From the NCBI RefSeq assembly GCF_011927945.1, contig NZ_JAATJM010000001.1, forward strand, positions 1,559,501 through 1,623,500: a stretch of DNA of 64,000 nt. Reading direction: 5' to 3'. The stretch is from Brevundimonas alba. Lineage in GTDB: Bacteria; Pseudomonadota; Alphaproteobacteria; Caulobacterales; Caulobacteraceae. How positions within the stretch are numbered: the first letter of the stretch is position 1; each line of letters begins with the position of its first letter. A program made the translations under genes and the position numbers. Positions 43,161-51,540 of this stretch are shown in pieces. Under the pieces are notes generated by a model. It was not told the origin of the DNA. It worked only from the letters and a program-made list of their open reading frames with translations, and made no database searches.

Positions 43161-43945
43161 CCGCCATCGACCACCAGAACGTGGCCCGTGACATAGCTCG
43201 AGGCGTCTGTGGCGAGGAACATCAGCGGCGGGACCATCTCGCCCGCCTCGGCCATTCGTCCCATGGGCACGCGCGCGGAATAGCGCTCGCTGAACTCGGA
43301 GTTCTGGCCGCTGGAGACGCCGCCCGGGACGATGCAGTTCACCCGGATGCCGCGGTCGGCCCAGTAGGTCGCCAGCCATTTGGTGAAGCCCACGACCGCG
43401 GCCTTGGACGCCGAATAGACGGCCGGGGTGTTGATCGGTCCGCCGAGGTAGGAGGAGCCTTCGTAGATGCGATTGTCCGGTCCGAGCAGTCCGTAGATCG
43501 ACGAGGTCTGGATGATGCGGCCCTTGATCTCGCCGGCCACCATCACCTTGCCGACGGCCTGGGCCATCAGGAACATGCCGTCGATATTGACCGACATGAT
43601 CTCCCGCCAGGTGTCGATGCTGTAGTCCTCGAACGGAGCCATGCAGGCCCGCACGTCCGCCGTCTTGGTCGCGGCGTTGTTGACGAGGATGTCGATCCGC
43701 CCAAACCGCTCGACGACCGCGTCGACGCACGCCTTGACCGACGCAGGGTCAGAGACGTCGCAGGCGAAACCCTGAGCCTGGGGGCCGATCGCCGCTGCGG
43801 CTTCGGCGGCGGCTTCGGCGAACAAATCGACCACCGCGACCTGCGCGCCGCCGTCGGCCAGTCCCTGGCAGAAGCGGCGTCCGAGGATGCCCGCGCCGCC
43901 TGTGACCAGCGCAACCTGCCCGTCCAGTCGGAGGCCCTCGCCCAT
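43145..43945 (-). CDS. Short-chain dehydrogenase, PtmA-like
   Basis: The 266-residue classical SDR starts at ATG 43945, overlapping the aminotransferase stop by one base (TGATG). It has VTGGAGILGRRF (NAD-binding loop), CDVSDPAS, LVNNAATKT, IQTSSIYGLLGPDN and the catalytic YSASKAAVV. The GGAGILG loop and long insertion SSYLGGPINTPAVYSASK are typical of PtmA, an SDR of the Campylobacter flagellin legionaminate locus. PtmA's role there is reported in supply of an amino-sugar precursor. Together with the aminotransferase directly upstream it suggests a two-step oxidation-amination of a hydroxyl group, though the substrate is not known. Confidence 0.88.
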   Translation of the reverse strand: MGEGLRLDGQVALVTGGAGILGRRFCQGLADGGAQVAVVDLFAEAAAEAAAAIGPQAQGFACDVSDPASVKACVDAVVERFGRIDILVNNAATKTADVRACMAPFEDYSIDTWREIMSVNIDGMFLMAQAVGKVMVAGEIKGRIIQTSSIYGLLGPDNRIYEGSSYLGGPINTPAVYSASKAAVVGFTKWLATYWADRGIRVNCIVPGGVSSGQNSEFSERYSARVPMGRMAEAGEMVPPLMFLATDASSYVTGHVLVVDGGWTAW

Positions 43946-45342
43946 CAGTTATGGGTCCGGAAAACGGGCTTGATCACGTGGTCGTCCTTGTAGCGCTCGA
44001 TGCCTTCGTTGAGGGCGGCGGCGCAGACCTTGAGCGCGCCATCCAGCGCCTCCAGCGTCATCTGCAACTCGGTCTCGCCATGCGCCTGACAGGTTCCAAG
44101 CCAAGGCATCATGACCCCGCGCCGGATCATTTCCTGCGACAGCAGCGTCCGCAGCGGCAACGACGGCTGACCGTCCCGGTCCCGCGTCACATAGTTCATC
44201 AGAATCTCGGGGCCTTCGGTGGTGAAATGGTCCTGCATGCCGTTGGCGGCCGCGACCTCCGTGAAACCGGCCTTCAGCTTGCGGCCATAGGCCCAGAGGC
44301 CGCGCGGCACGTCCTCTTCCGCGTTGATCCGCGTCGCCTCGACGAAGGCGCCCAGCGCGGGCATTTCGCCCCCGTGCGTGGTGGACAGCAGGAAGGTCCG
44401 CTCCATACCGGGGCGGTCGGTCGAGCCGACCTGCATGTATTCGCGCCGGCCGACCACCGCCGCGAGGGCGAAGCCGTTGGCCATGGCCTTGCCGAAGGTG
44501 GCGATGTCGGGCTCGATCCCGAACAGCTCCGCCGCGCCCTTCAGATGCCAGCGGAAGCCGGTGATCATCTCGTCGAGAATGAACAGGGCGCCGTCGCCGT
44601 GGGCGATCGCCTTGACCTGATGCAGGAAGTTGCCCGCGTGGCCTGCGGCGTCCGGATCGGGGCCCGGAGCCAGTCCCGGCTCGCCGTTCGGGCCGCACGG
44701 GATCAGATGCGTAGCCGGTTCCATCATGACCGCGGCGATCTCACCGGGGTGGGCGTCGAAATGCGCCTGCAGCGAGCCGATGTCGTTGTAATCGAACAGC
44801 AAGGTCGAGGCGGCGTGGTCGGGCAGGGTGCCGCGCTTGATCGCCGTCGAGCCGATGAACCAGTCGTCGAACGAGAAGAACGGATGCTGGCGCGGGATGC
44901 AGACGTAGCGCCGCCCGGTGTAGGCGCGCGCGATCTTCACCGCCGCCGTCGTGGCGTTCGACCCGTTCTTGGCGAATTTGACCATTTCCGCATAGGGGAT
45001 GACGTCGCAGATCAGCTCCGCGGCCTCCAGCTCGATGGCCGAGGCGCGGGTCAGGTTCACGCCGTTCTCGATCTCCCGGATCGCGGCGGCGTTCACACGG
45101 TCGTCGGCATAGCCGATCGAGATGGCTCTCAGCGCCATGCCGTAGTCGAGATAGCGGTTGTCGTGGGTGTCCCAGACATAGGCGCCCTTGCCGCGCACCA
45201 GCACCGGCGGCGCATTGGTCGGGAACTGGTCGTCGCCGCGCGAATAGGTGTGCGCCCCGCCCGGAATGACCTGGTGCAGCCGCTTGCGGAGTGCGGCGAA
45301 GTCGGCGGCCGCGTTCGAGCCGGAGTGGATGTCGTCGGGCAT
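43945..45342 (-). CDS. Class III aminotransferase (glutamate-1-semialdehyde aminomutase-like)
   Basis: The 465-residue PLP enzyme begins at ATG 45342. It has VIPGGAHTYSRGDDQFP near the N-terminus, FAKNGSNATTAAVKIARAYT, LFILDEMITGFRWH (PLP-binding Asp) and ATFGKAMANGF (Schiff-base Lys). It resembles GSA aminomutases but lies in a surface-glycan operon, coupled (TGATG) to a PtmA-like SDR. Such pairs recur in O-antigen and flagellin-glycan loci, where they probably act on a nucleotide sugar or sugar phosphate. Haem synthesis is unlikely as its role because of the context. Confidence 0.9.
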   Translation of the reverse strand: MPDDIHSGSNAAADFAALRKRLHQVIPGGAHTYSRGDDQFPTNAPPVLVRGKGAYVWDTHDNRYLDYGMALRAISIGYADDRVNAAAIREIENGVNLTRASAIELEAAELICDVIPYAEMVKFAKNGSNATTAAVKIARAYTGRRYVCIPRQHPFFSFDDWFIGSTAIKRGTLPDHAASTLLFDYNDIGSLQAHFDAHPGEIAAVMMEPATHLIPCGPNGEPGLAPGPDPDAAGHAGNFLHQVKAIAHGDGALFILDEMITGFRWHLKGAAELFGIEPDIATFGKAMANGFALAAVVGRREYMQVGSTDRPGMERTFLLSTTHGGEMPALGAFVEATRINAEEDVPRGLWAYGRKLKAGFTEVAAANGMQDHFTTEGPEILMNYVTRDRDGQPSLPLRTLLSQEMIRRGVMMPWLGTCQAHGETELQMTLEALDGALKVCAAALNEGIERYKDDHVIKPVFRTHN

Positions 45343-45357
45343 CGGAAAGTCTGGTCC

Positions 45358-46023
45358 TTACACGCGCCAGAGGGGGAAGCTGGCGTCCTGACGCCGAAGC
45401 GTCGCAGTCTTGGGATTACCGATATACAGGGTGTGGTCCGGCAGGTCGCGGTCCAGCACGAGGGATTCCGCGGCGATCTGGCAATGGTCGCCGACGGTGC
45501 AGTTTCCCAGCACCGCGCTGCCCGGCCGCAGCGTCACGTGCCGGCCCAGCGTCGGATAGACGTCGCGGTTGGAGCCGATGCCGCAGCGCTGGTAGGCGAC
45601 GAAATAGTCGCTGTAGGTTCCGCGCCCCAGCACCGTCCCCAGCGGATGAACCAGCAGGAAGATCGACGGCAGCTCGACCTCGTGGAAGGCGTCGATCCCG
45701 TGCAGGGCCTTGTTCAGCAGGAACAGCTTGGAGCAGGCGGCGGCGGGACCGCCCTGGCGGTACAGCTCGTTCGACAGCAGGTACAGCCACATGGCGTACT
45801 GATCGCCGTGCAGGTGTCTGAACACCGCGCTCTCGCCGTCGAAGAAATACTTGTTGTCGACGTGGACGAAGCAATGCTCCAGCCGGGGCAGGGCTCCCTC
45901 GACGGCGGGCATAAGGACATCGGCCTCGACGGGATCGCCGTCAGGGAACATGCCGTTCACCTGCGCCGCGGCGTAGGCGGCCAGACCGGCGGCGTCGAGG
46001 CTGGAGCGGACCCTGAGCGTCAT
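45358..46023 (-). CDS. Serine O-acetyltransferase-like hexapeptide transferase
   Basis: ATG 46023 overlaps the upstream gene stop as ATGA and gives 221 residues; a longer frame reaching 46824 is just the other frame of the membrane hydroxylase. The N-terminal helical part (VHVDNKYFFDGESAVFRHLHGDQYAMW) leads into a CysE-like left-handed beta-helix: PLGTVLGRGTYSDYFVAYQRC, NRDVYPTLGRHVTLRPGSAVLG (read as the helix turns) and YIGNPKTATLRR. The His in the FHEVELPSIFLLVHPLG segment could be catalytic. It is placed among sugar-modifying enzymes, so acetylation of an amino sugar or of the product of the aminotransferase is more likely than cysteine synthesis. Confidence 0.85.
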   Translation of the reverse strand: MTLRVRSSLDAAGLAAYAAAQVNGMFPDGDPVEADVLMPAVEGALPRLEHCFVHVDNKYFFDGESAVFRHLHGDQYAMWLYLLSNELYRQGGPAAACSKLFLLNKALHGIDAFHEVELPSIFLLVHPLGTVLGRGTYSDYFVAYQRCGIGSNRDVYPTLGRHVTLRPGSAVLGNCTVGDHCQIAAESLVLDRDLPDHTLYIGNPKTATLRRQDASFPLWRV

Positions 46024-46928
46024 GCGGACGTCTCCGCCGCCGGGCTGCGCCCGCGGAAAAGACGCCAGAGGCCGATCACGGGCGTCGCCTGCTGCCAGAG
46101 CCAGGCTTCGGGGAGACGCTCGGCGACGAGCCCGTAGACCAGCGGCTGGTCGCCGCGCGCGACAGAGGTGCCGAACATATGGTCCCAGATCGACAGGACG
46201 CCCCCGTAGTTCCGGTCCAAATGCGGCTCCAGCGAGGAGTGGTGAACCTCGTGGAACGACGGCGACACGAAGATGCGATCCAGCGGTCCGAACGACCACC
46301 CGCTGTCGGAGTGGATGACCAGCTGGTGAAACTGCAGGACGGCGGCCAAGGCGACCGGCAGGGCCGCGTCGACCTGCATCATGGCGGCCGGAACGGCCAT
46401 GATGGCAAAGGCCACGATCCGGTCGATGACCGTCGCGCGGAAAGTGGTCATGACGTTCAGATTGACCTGCGAATGGTGGGTCTTGTGGAACTGCCAGACG
46501 ATCCGGCTCTCGTGCTGCAACCGGTGCCACCAGTAGACGCAGAAGTCCGTCACCACGAACAGGATGGTCAGCTGCGCCCACACCGGCAGCTGGGCGAGCG
46601 CCGTGACCTCCAGCCAGGGCGCCCAGACCTGCAGGCCGCGGGTGATGAACAGTCCCACCGGCAGGATGACGGCGAACTGGATGAGGTGCAGAAACTCTAG
46701 AACAGCGTAGACGGCGTCCACCCGCACCGACCGGCTCCAGTACCGCGAGACCAGGTCCCGCCGGCGCAGCAGATCGATGGTCAGGCCCAGCAGGAGGGCG
46801 GCGACGAACTGGCCGTAGAACCACTGCTCGGCGGCCAGATTGCGCGAAAGGCTGTCCACGATCGCTATGGCGGCGCTCGCCGGATCGGCGAGGGCGCGGG
46901 CCGGATCGATGGACAGCAGGCCGCTCAC
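46020..46928 (-). CDS. Fatty-acid hydroxylase / sterol desaturase superfamily membrane protein
   Basis: The 302-residue protein starts at GTG 46928 in a GTGA overlap with the HisF-like gene. It has about four membrane helices and the three histidine boxes of the family: HRLQHE, HKTHHS and HEVHHS, with the extra His in FHQLVIHSD. These bind a di-iron centre. Family members hydroxylate or desaturate lipids, including fatty acids, sterols and sphingolipids. Its position inside a polysaccharide operon, translationally coupled on both sides, suggests it modifies a lipid carrier, an acyl decoration or a lipid A-type anchor. That is inference. Confidence 0.9.
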   Translation of the reverse strand: MSGLLSIDPARALADPASAAIAIVDSLSRNLAAEQWFYGQFVAALLLGLTIDLLRRRDLVSRYWSRSVRVDAVYAVLEFLHLIQFAVILPVGLFITRGLQVWAPWLEVTALAQLPVWAQLTILFVVTDFCVYWWHRLQHESRIVWQFHKTHHSQVNLNVMTTFRATVIDRIVAFAIMAVPAAMMQVDAALPVALAAVLQFHQLVIHSDSGWSFGPLDRIFVSPSFHEVHHSSLEPHLDRNYGGVLSIWDHMFGTSVARGDQPLVYGLVAERLPEAWLWQQATPVIGLWRLFRGRSPAAETSA

Positions 46929-47701
46929 GAGCGGCTGCCCTTCTGGCTGCGCACGTTGACGCCGTTGGTGCTTAGATAGGTCCGCACCTTGATCGGGCTG
47001 TGATCGGTGAAGATGAACATCGACGAGATGGTGATCGCCGAAGCCCCGGCGTCCAGCGCCTTCTTGCAGTCGTCCAGACTGCCCGCGCCGCTCGACGCGA
47101 TCAGCGGGATGTCCAGCGTGTCCGACAGGGCGGCGATCATGTCGAGGTCGTAGCCGTCCATCATCCCGTCCCGGTCGATGGAGGTCATCAGGATCTCGCC
47201 GGCGTGGAGGTCTTGCATGCGCAGGGCGAACTCCACCGGATCGTGACTGGTCTGCAGGGTGCCGCCATGTCCGTGGACGCGCTTCTTGCCGAACTCGTCG
47301 GCCTTGTAGTCAACCGAGACGACGATGCACTGGTCGCCGAAACGCGAAGCCGCCTGGGTGATGAAGGCCGGATCGTCGATGGCGGCGGAGTTGATGCTGA
47401 CCTTGTCAGCGCCGCTCTTCAGCAGGGCCTCGATATGGCTGAGCGTCCGCACGCCGCCGCCCGCCGTGAGCGGAACGAACACCTCCTCGGCGACGCGTTC
47501 GATGATGTTGCCGGTGACCACGCGGGTCTCGCGGGTCGCGTCGATGTCGACGAAGATCAGTTCGTCCACGCCGTAGGAGTCATAGACCTTTGCGGTCGAG
47601 ACCGGGTTGCCGGCCTCGCGCTGATCGTCGTGAAACCGGCGCATCTTCACCAGACGGCCGCCGCGGATCAGGAATTTCGGGATGATCCGTTTCTTGAGCA
47701 T
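46925..47701 (-). CDS. hisF: HisF-like cyclase subunit of the sugar amidation module
   Basis: ATG 47701 overlaps the HisH-like stop (TGATG), giving 258 residues; a longer frame reaching 47926 is the other frame of the hisH-like gene. The TIM barrel is HisF-like: KRIIPKFLIRGGRLVK, FVDIDATRE, VPLTAGGGVRT, ADKVSINSAA, VSVDYK, LMTSIDRDGMMDGYD and IASSGAGS. Compared with biosynthetic HisF, the start is IIPKFLIRGG rather than IIPCLDVKDG. The three-gene set with HisH and an ATP-PPase corresponds to the hisH2-hisF2-wbpG module of Pseudomonas O-antigen loci. There HisF supplies ammonia for amidine formation, so this is a dedicated paralogue and not the histidine-pathway gene. Confidence 0.9.
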   Translation of the reverse strand: MLKKRIIPKFLIRGGRLVKMRRFHDDQREAGNPVSTAKVYDSYGVDELIFVDIDATRETRVVTGNIIERVAEEVFVPLTAGGGVRTLSHIEALLKSGADKVSINSAAIDDPAFITQAASRFGDQCIVVSVDYKADEFGKKRVHGHGGTLQTSHDPVEFALRMQDLHAGEILMTSIDRDGMMDGYDLDMIAALSDTLDIPLIASSGAGSLDDCKKALDAGASAITISSMFIFTDHSPIKVRTYLSTNGVNVRSQKGSRS

Positions 47702-48321
47702 CAGAAGTCGTGCGCCAGCCAGTTCTGCAGCAACTGCAGTCCGTTGTCCTGGCTCTTTTCCGGATGGAACTGGGTCGCCACCAGATTGCCGCGCCGCACC
47801 GCCGCGGTGACGGTCCCACCGTGGTCGGTCGTGCCCACCCGGTCCGCCGGATCGGCGCAGACCATGTGGAAGGAGTGGACGAAATAGTAGTCGCTCTCGC
47901 CCGACGGCAGGCCCTTGAACAGCCATTCGTCCGGCGCGAACGAGACGGCGTTCCAGCCCACGTGCGGCACCTTGGCGGGCGGCGCGACCTCCAGCGGCTG
48001 GATCTCGGCGTCGAGCCAGCCGAGCCCTTGGTGCGTGCCGTGCTCGTGGCTGACGCGGGCGAACAGCTGCATGCCCAGGCAGACGCCGAGCACCGGCTTC
48101 TTCACCTCCAGCGCCAGCCGGTCCAGCACCGGCTTCAGCCCCTTGGCGTCGATGGCCTTCATGGCGTCGCCGAACGCGCCGACGCCGGGCAATACGAGCC
48201 GGTCGGCCGCCTCCAGCTCGTCGAAGTCGGCGGTCACGACCGCGTCCTCGCCGATGTATTCGAAGGCGTTCATCAGTGAACGGACATTGCCCATGCCGTA
48301 GTCGATGATGGCGATGGTCAT
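47701..48321 (-). CDS. hisH: HisH-like glutaminase subunit of the sugar amidation module
   Basis: The 206-residue class I glutamine amidotransferase starts at ATG 48321. It has IAIIDYGMGNVRSL, LVLPGVGAFGDAM, the nucleophile in GVCLGMQLF, and the His/Glu of the triad in TQFHPEKSQ. It releases ammonia from glutamine for the coupled HisF-like subunit, with which it shares a TGATG overlap. Thirteen bp upstream lies the amidotransferase. As with the HisF-like gene, the surroundings indicate surface-sugar amidation rather than histidine synthesis. Confidence 0.92.
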   Translation of the reverse strand: MTIAIIDYGMGNVRSLMNAFEYIGEDAVVTADFDELEAADRLVLPGVGAFGDAMKAIDAKGLKPVLDRLALEVKKPVLGVCLGMQLFARVSHEHGTHQGLGWLDAEIQPLEVAPPAKVPHVGWNAVSFAPDEWLFKGLPSGESDYYFVHSFHMVCADPADRVGTTDHGGTVTAAVRRGNLVATQFHPEKSQDNGLQLLQNWLAHDF

Positions 48322-48334
48322 CAGGCGGCGATCC

Positions 48335-49510
48335 CTATTCCGCGGGCGTCTTCGGCGGGCCGACGGGGATGTGGCTCAGATCGGTGCGGTCCCACTTTTC
48401 GAAGTCGGGCATCACCGGTCCGGTCTCGAAATTCGACTTGTCGAACTTCCACGGATGGACCTGGTGCGGCTCCAGATATTTGTAGAACTCGTCCTCGGTC
48501 ATCTGCAGCGTCTCGAGGAACCAGTCCATCGAGGCGGGGCGCTTGCCGTCGTACTGGCGCTCGATCTCGACGGCTTCCTCGCGGGTCTTGCGGCCGTTGC
48601 GGATGTCGATCGACAGCAGGTGGTTGGCGCGCCCGTAGCCGCGCTTCACGAATTTCGACCAGTCGCGCATGCCCTGGAAGGTGCACTCGATCTTTTCGTA
48701 GTCATACTCCGGCGGCACGCCCTCGACCTGCTGACCCTTCCAGCCGAGCTCTCGCTCGATCAGGGCCACGTTGGCCTTGGTGTCCCACTCGATATAGTTG
48801 CCGAGGCAGATCGAGCGGACCTTCAGGGCCATCAGGTCCTTGCGCTTCGGATAGTCGAACATCCACAGGTCGCGGCGCTCCACGCGCCCCTGCAGGAATT
48901 CGTACATGTCGTCGGCGGTGATCCCCTGGTTCATCAGGCGGTTGAACCGCTTCTCGTCGACCTCCTCCATCTCTTCGAAGGTGTACCAGCTGTGGTACTC
49001 GGCCGAGGTCTCGCCCCAGAACAGCAGCGGAATGCCGAACCGCACCGCCATGTGCATGACGCCGGAATAGATGCCTGTGTGGCAGTGCCAGCAGAAGTCG
49101 CCGCGGCGCTTGAAGCTCTCCAGCATCAGCTCGCGCACGACGTGGAAGTTCGGCGTGAACTCGACGACGTCGACGCCCAGCTGCTTGAACACCGAGGTGT
49201 TCAGGTCCTCGACCTTGGGCCGGTAGCCCCAGTGGTTGTAGCGCACCACCAGCGGCTTCAGCTTCAGCGTCTTGACGATGTAATAGAGCTGGAAGACCGA
49301 GTCCTTGCCGCCCGAATAGGGGACGATGCAGTCGTAGAGGTCCTTGCCCTTGTACTGGTCGATGATCTCGTCGAGCTGCCGCTGGCGGTCGGCCCAATCG
49401 ATCTTGTCCTTCTTGGCCTCGATCTGACGGCAGACGGAGCAGACGCCTTCCTCATCGAAGGTGATGGTGTCGACGGTCTCCGGGACCAGACATTTGGTGC
49501 ATTTGCGCAT
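48335..49510 (-). CDS. N-acetyl sugar amidotransferase (WbpG/PseA family)
   Basis: The 391-residue protein starts at ATG 49510 with MRKCTKCLVPETVDTI (Cys4, Cys7), a second Cys pair in VCSVC, and the ATP-pyrophosphatase loop IVPYSGGKDS. Further signatures are NFHVVRELMLESFKRRGDFCWHCHTG, LLFWGETSAEYHSW and the GLP-like ICLGNYIEWD. This is the N-acetyl sugar amidotransferase family: it activates an N-acetyl carbonyl with ATP and adds HisH/HisF ammonia to form an acetamidino group, as in ManNAc3NAmA synthesis or on pseudaminic and legionaminic acids. With neuB/neuC and the cytidylyltransferase, amidation of the nonulosonate is the likely function. Confidence 0.93.
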   Translation of the reverse strand: MRKCTKCLVPETVDTITFDEEGVCSVCRQIEAKKDKIDWADRQRQLDEIIDQYKGKDLYDCIVPYSGGKDSVFQLYYIVKTLKLKPLVVRYNHWGYRPKVEDLNTSVFKQLGVDVVEFTPNFHVVRELMLESFKRRGDFCWHCHTGIYSGVMHMAVRFGIPLLFWGETSAEYHSWYTFEEMEEVDEKRFNRLMNQGITADDMYEFLQGRVERRDLWMFDYPKRKDLMALKVRSICLGNYIEWDTKANVALIERELGWKGQQVEGVPPEYDYEKIECTFQGMRDWSKFVKRGYGRANHLLSIDIRNGRKTREEAVEIERQYDGKRPASMDWFLETLQMTEDEFYKYLEPHQVHPWKFDKSNFETGPVMPDFEKWDRTDLSHIPVGPPKTPAE

Positions 49511-49513
49511 GGG

Positions 49514-50266
49514 CTATCTCGCGCCGGACGGGGAGGTCCGGCTTTCCTCTTGTCGAATGGTGTCCAGATGGGCGGCGATCGCCTCGATGCACAGGAAGTC
49601 GACCAGATCATCAACCTCGTGCGCCTTGTGGCGGGCCGTCCGGTAGCCGAGCGTCCCGGCGTGGCAGAAACCCTGCTCCCGCCGCAGCGCCTCGACCGTC
49701 GAAATATACAGGCTGCCGTCCAAGCCGAACACCGGCTCCAGGTCCTGGCGGCGGGGCATGGCGGCGAAGCCACCGGGCTGCAGCGGATCGATCACGCCGT
49801 CGGACCGCATCCGCACCGCATAGGCGGGGTGGTTGGTCTCCAGGGCGGTCACCCCGACGATCGCGTCCGCCCCGGACGCGATCAACTGCTCCAGCGCCGC
49901 GTCGACGTCGGCGCCCTCGGTCAGGGGCGAGGTCGGCTCCAGCAAGACGACGTACTCGTAGACGTCGCCGGCCTCCGCCAGCGTGTCCACGGCGTGAAGG
50001 ATGAAGCCGATCGAGGGCGCGGTGTCCGACGCCAACTCGGCCGGCCTCAGGAACGGAGCCTCGGCCCCATGCGCCACGGCGATGTCGGCAAAGCCCTGAT
50101 CGTCCGTGGAGATGATCACCCGGTCGACATGGCTGGACGCGCGCGCGGCGGCGATCGGCCACGCCAGCAGGGGCTTGCCCGCCAGAGGCCGCACGTTCTT
50201 CAGCGGCAGGCCCTTGGAGCCCTTCCGCGCCGGAACGATCGCGAGAACACGCCTGCCGTCGATCAT
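49514..50266 (-). CDS. CMP-nonulosonate cytidylyltransferase (NeuA/LegF/PseF-like)
   Basis: The 250-residue protein starts at ATG 50266 in an ATGA overlap with the GT2 gene. The N-terminus VLAIVPARKGSKGLPLKNVRPLAGKPLL (read as ARKGSKGLPLKN) is the CTP-binding signature of acylneuraminate cytidylyltransferases; VIISTDDQGFADIA and YVVLLEPTSPLTEG follow, and DVDAALEQLIASGAD is typical. It should make CMP-legionaminic (or related) acid from the NeuB product. The biosynthetic genes neuB and neuC are 17 kb away in a different operon, so the pathway is split between two transcription units. Confidence 0.9.
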   Translation of the reverse strand: MIDGRRVLAIVPARKGSKGLPLKNVRPLAGKPLLAWPIAAARASSHVDRVIISTDDQGFADIAVAHGAEAPFLRPAELASDTAPSIGFILHAVDTLAEAGDVYEYVVLLEPTSPLTEGADVDAALEQLIASGADAIVGVTALETNHPAYAVRMRSDGVIDPLQPGGFAAMPRRQDLEPVFGLDGSLYISTVEALRREQGFCHAGTLGYRTARHKAHEVDDLVDFLCIEAIAAHLDTIRQEESRTSPSGAR

Positions 50267-51060
50267 TGGCCGGCCGATCCCACGATGTCGGGCGCCTTCA
50301 CGAAGGGCGCGCGCGCGCGCTGCACCGACCGGTCCAGCACCTTGTGGGCGAAGAACAGCGCCTTGGGGTAGTGCAGGCCGTGCGCCGCCTGACTGCGCCG
50401 GATCTCGTCGTTCTGCTTCATGATGCTGGCGGCCGTGCCCCCGGTCGCCCCGCCCGAGCGCATCCGGACCCAGATCTGCGGCAGGTACACCGACTTGATC
50501 TGGTGGACGAAGAAGGCCCTGAGCATGAAGTCGTAGTCGGCGGCCAGACGGTAGCTGGTGTCGAACTGTCCGATCTTGTCGTAGGCGGCGCGGGTCAGGA
50601 ACAAGGTCGGGTGGGCCGGAATGAATCCCCGGCGCAGGTTCTCGACGGTCGCCGGCCGCGACTTCCAGTGCCGCTCGATCTTGCCGGTGTTCGCCGGGTC
50701 CACATAGACGAGGTCGGCGTGCACCGCCTCGACCGTCGGGTCCTCAAACGCCTTCATCACATTGGCGATGACGTCGGGCGCGCAATAGTAGTCGTCCGAG
50801 TTGATGAAGCCGATAACCTCCCCGGTCGCCCGCGACAGGCCCTTGTTATAGGCGTCGTAGATGCCCTTGTCGGGCTCGGACACGGCGGAGGTCACGCGCT
50901 GTCCCTCGCGCGCCACGATCTCCATCGTCTCGTCCTTTGAGCCGCCGTCGACGACCAGATATTCGATCTGCGGATACGTCTGGGCGTTCACCGACCGCAG
51001 GGTGTCCGCGATGGTGCGCGCGCTGTTGTACGATGCGGTGATCAGCGAAAGCGTCTTCAT
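50263..51060 (-). CDS. GT2 family glycosyltransferase
   Basis: The 265-residue GT-A enzyme starts MKTLSLITASYNSARTIADTL. It contains VVDGGSKDETMEIV, SEPDKGIYDAYNKGLSRATGEVIGFINSDDYY (the DxD-type motif is NSDD) and LAADYDFMLR. This subgroup (WcaA/WcaE-like) is common in exopolysaccharide loci. ATG 51060 overlaps the cupin gene's stop (TGATG); the codon before it, GTG 51063, is a possible alternative start. It probably adds one sugar, such as the GDP-6-deoxyhexose, to the growing lipid-linked repeat. Confidence 0.92.
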   Translation of the reverse strand: MKTLSLITASYNSARTIADTLRSVNAQTYPQIEYLVVDGGSKDETMEIVAREGQRVTSAVSEPDKGIYDAYNKGLSRATGEVIGFINSDDYYCAPDVIANVMKAFEDPTVEAVHADLVYVDPANTGKIERHWKSRPATVENLRRGFIPAHPTLFLTRAAYDKIGQFDTSYRLAADYDFMLRAFFVHQIKSVYLPQIWVRMRSGGATGGTAASIMKQNDEIRRSQAAHGLHYPKALFFAHKVLDRSVQRARAPFVKAPDIVGSAGQ

Positions 51061-51536
51061 CACTCTGTTCCAGCCGCCGGCAGCGGCGGCGCCGCGCGGT
51101 CCTTGTCCGACAGGATCACGGTATCGACCCCCAACAGGGCCGGAAGGCGATCCGCGATCGAGAACGCCAGTTCCGACCCCTCATCGTAGCCGCCGTCGCA
51201 AACATATTCAAAGACAGTGTCTTGCAGGGCGAAAAAGCCGTGTGCGTACTCAGCTCCGATGCGAACCCAGCCGTCTTCGGGCGTCAGGCGGGTGGTGCGG
51301 AGCTCCCGGGTCGGGTCGTCCATCGAGACCACGACATCGACGATGGCCCCTGAGACCACCCGGATGACCTTGGTCTGCTCGGACGGCGCCTGCTGAACAT
51401 GCAGGCCCCGGAACACGCCCGCCTTCGAGAACGACCGCTTCAGCACCATGCTGTCGCTTTCGTAGAGCACCTCGAGCCAGCCGCGATTGTCCTCGCGGCG
51501 GCGGGTGGTCTGATCCAGCCGGACGAAGGGATCCAA
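51060..51536 (-). CDS. RmlC-like cupin, dTDP-4-dehydrorhamnose 3,5-epimerase family
   Basis: The 158-residue single-domain cupin starts at TTG 51536, 4 bp after gmd, behind GGAG/GAGG. VFRGLHVQQAPSEQTKVIRVVSG (RGLHxQ motif with catalytic His), VDVVVSMDDP and YAHGFFALQDTVFEYVCDG match RmlC. Typical RmlC is about 180-185 residues; this one lacks part of the N-terminal arm, and its C-terminus differs. No RmlA/B/D genes are nearby, so dTDP-rhamnose synthesis is unlikely. Coupling to gmd suggests epimerisation of a GDP-4-keto-6-deoxymannose-type intermediate, or a 3-acyl/keto sugar role; this is not established. Confidence 0.85.
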   Translation of the reverse strand: MDPFVRLDQTTRRREDNRGWLEVLYESDSMVLKRSFSKAGVFRGLHVQQAPSEQTKVIRVVSGAIVDVVVSMDDPTRELRTTRLTPEDGWVRIGAEYAHGFFALQDTVFEYVCDGGYDEGSELAFSIADRLPALLGVDTVILSDKDRAAPPLPAAGTE

Positions 51537-51540
51537 GACC

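Noticed and set aside
43951..46137. 728-codon plus-strand frame over the aminotransferase and acetyltransferase
   Set aside because: It crosses three real minus-strand genes and shows no recognisable protein family.
46925..48321. Histidine biosynthesis genes hisH-hisF as part of a his operon
   Set aside because: No other his genes adjoin, the HisF N-terminus departs from IIPCLDV, and the pair flanks an N-acetyl sugar amidotransferase, which fits the amidation module.
48305..50371. 688-codon plus-strand frame over the amidotransferase and cytidylyltransferase
   Set aside because: It is a composition artefact opposite genes with intact catalytic motifs.
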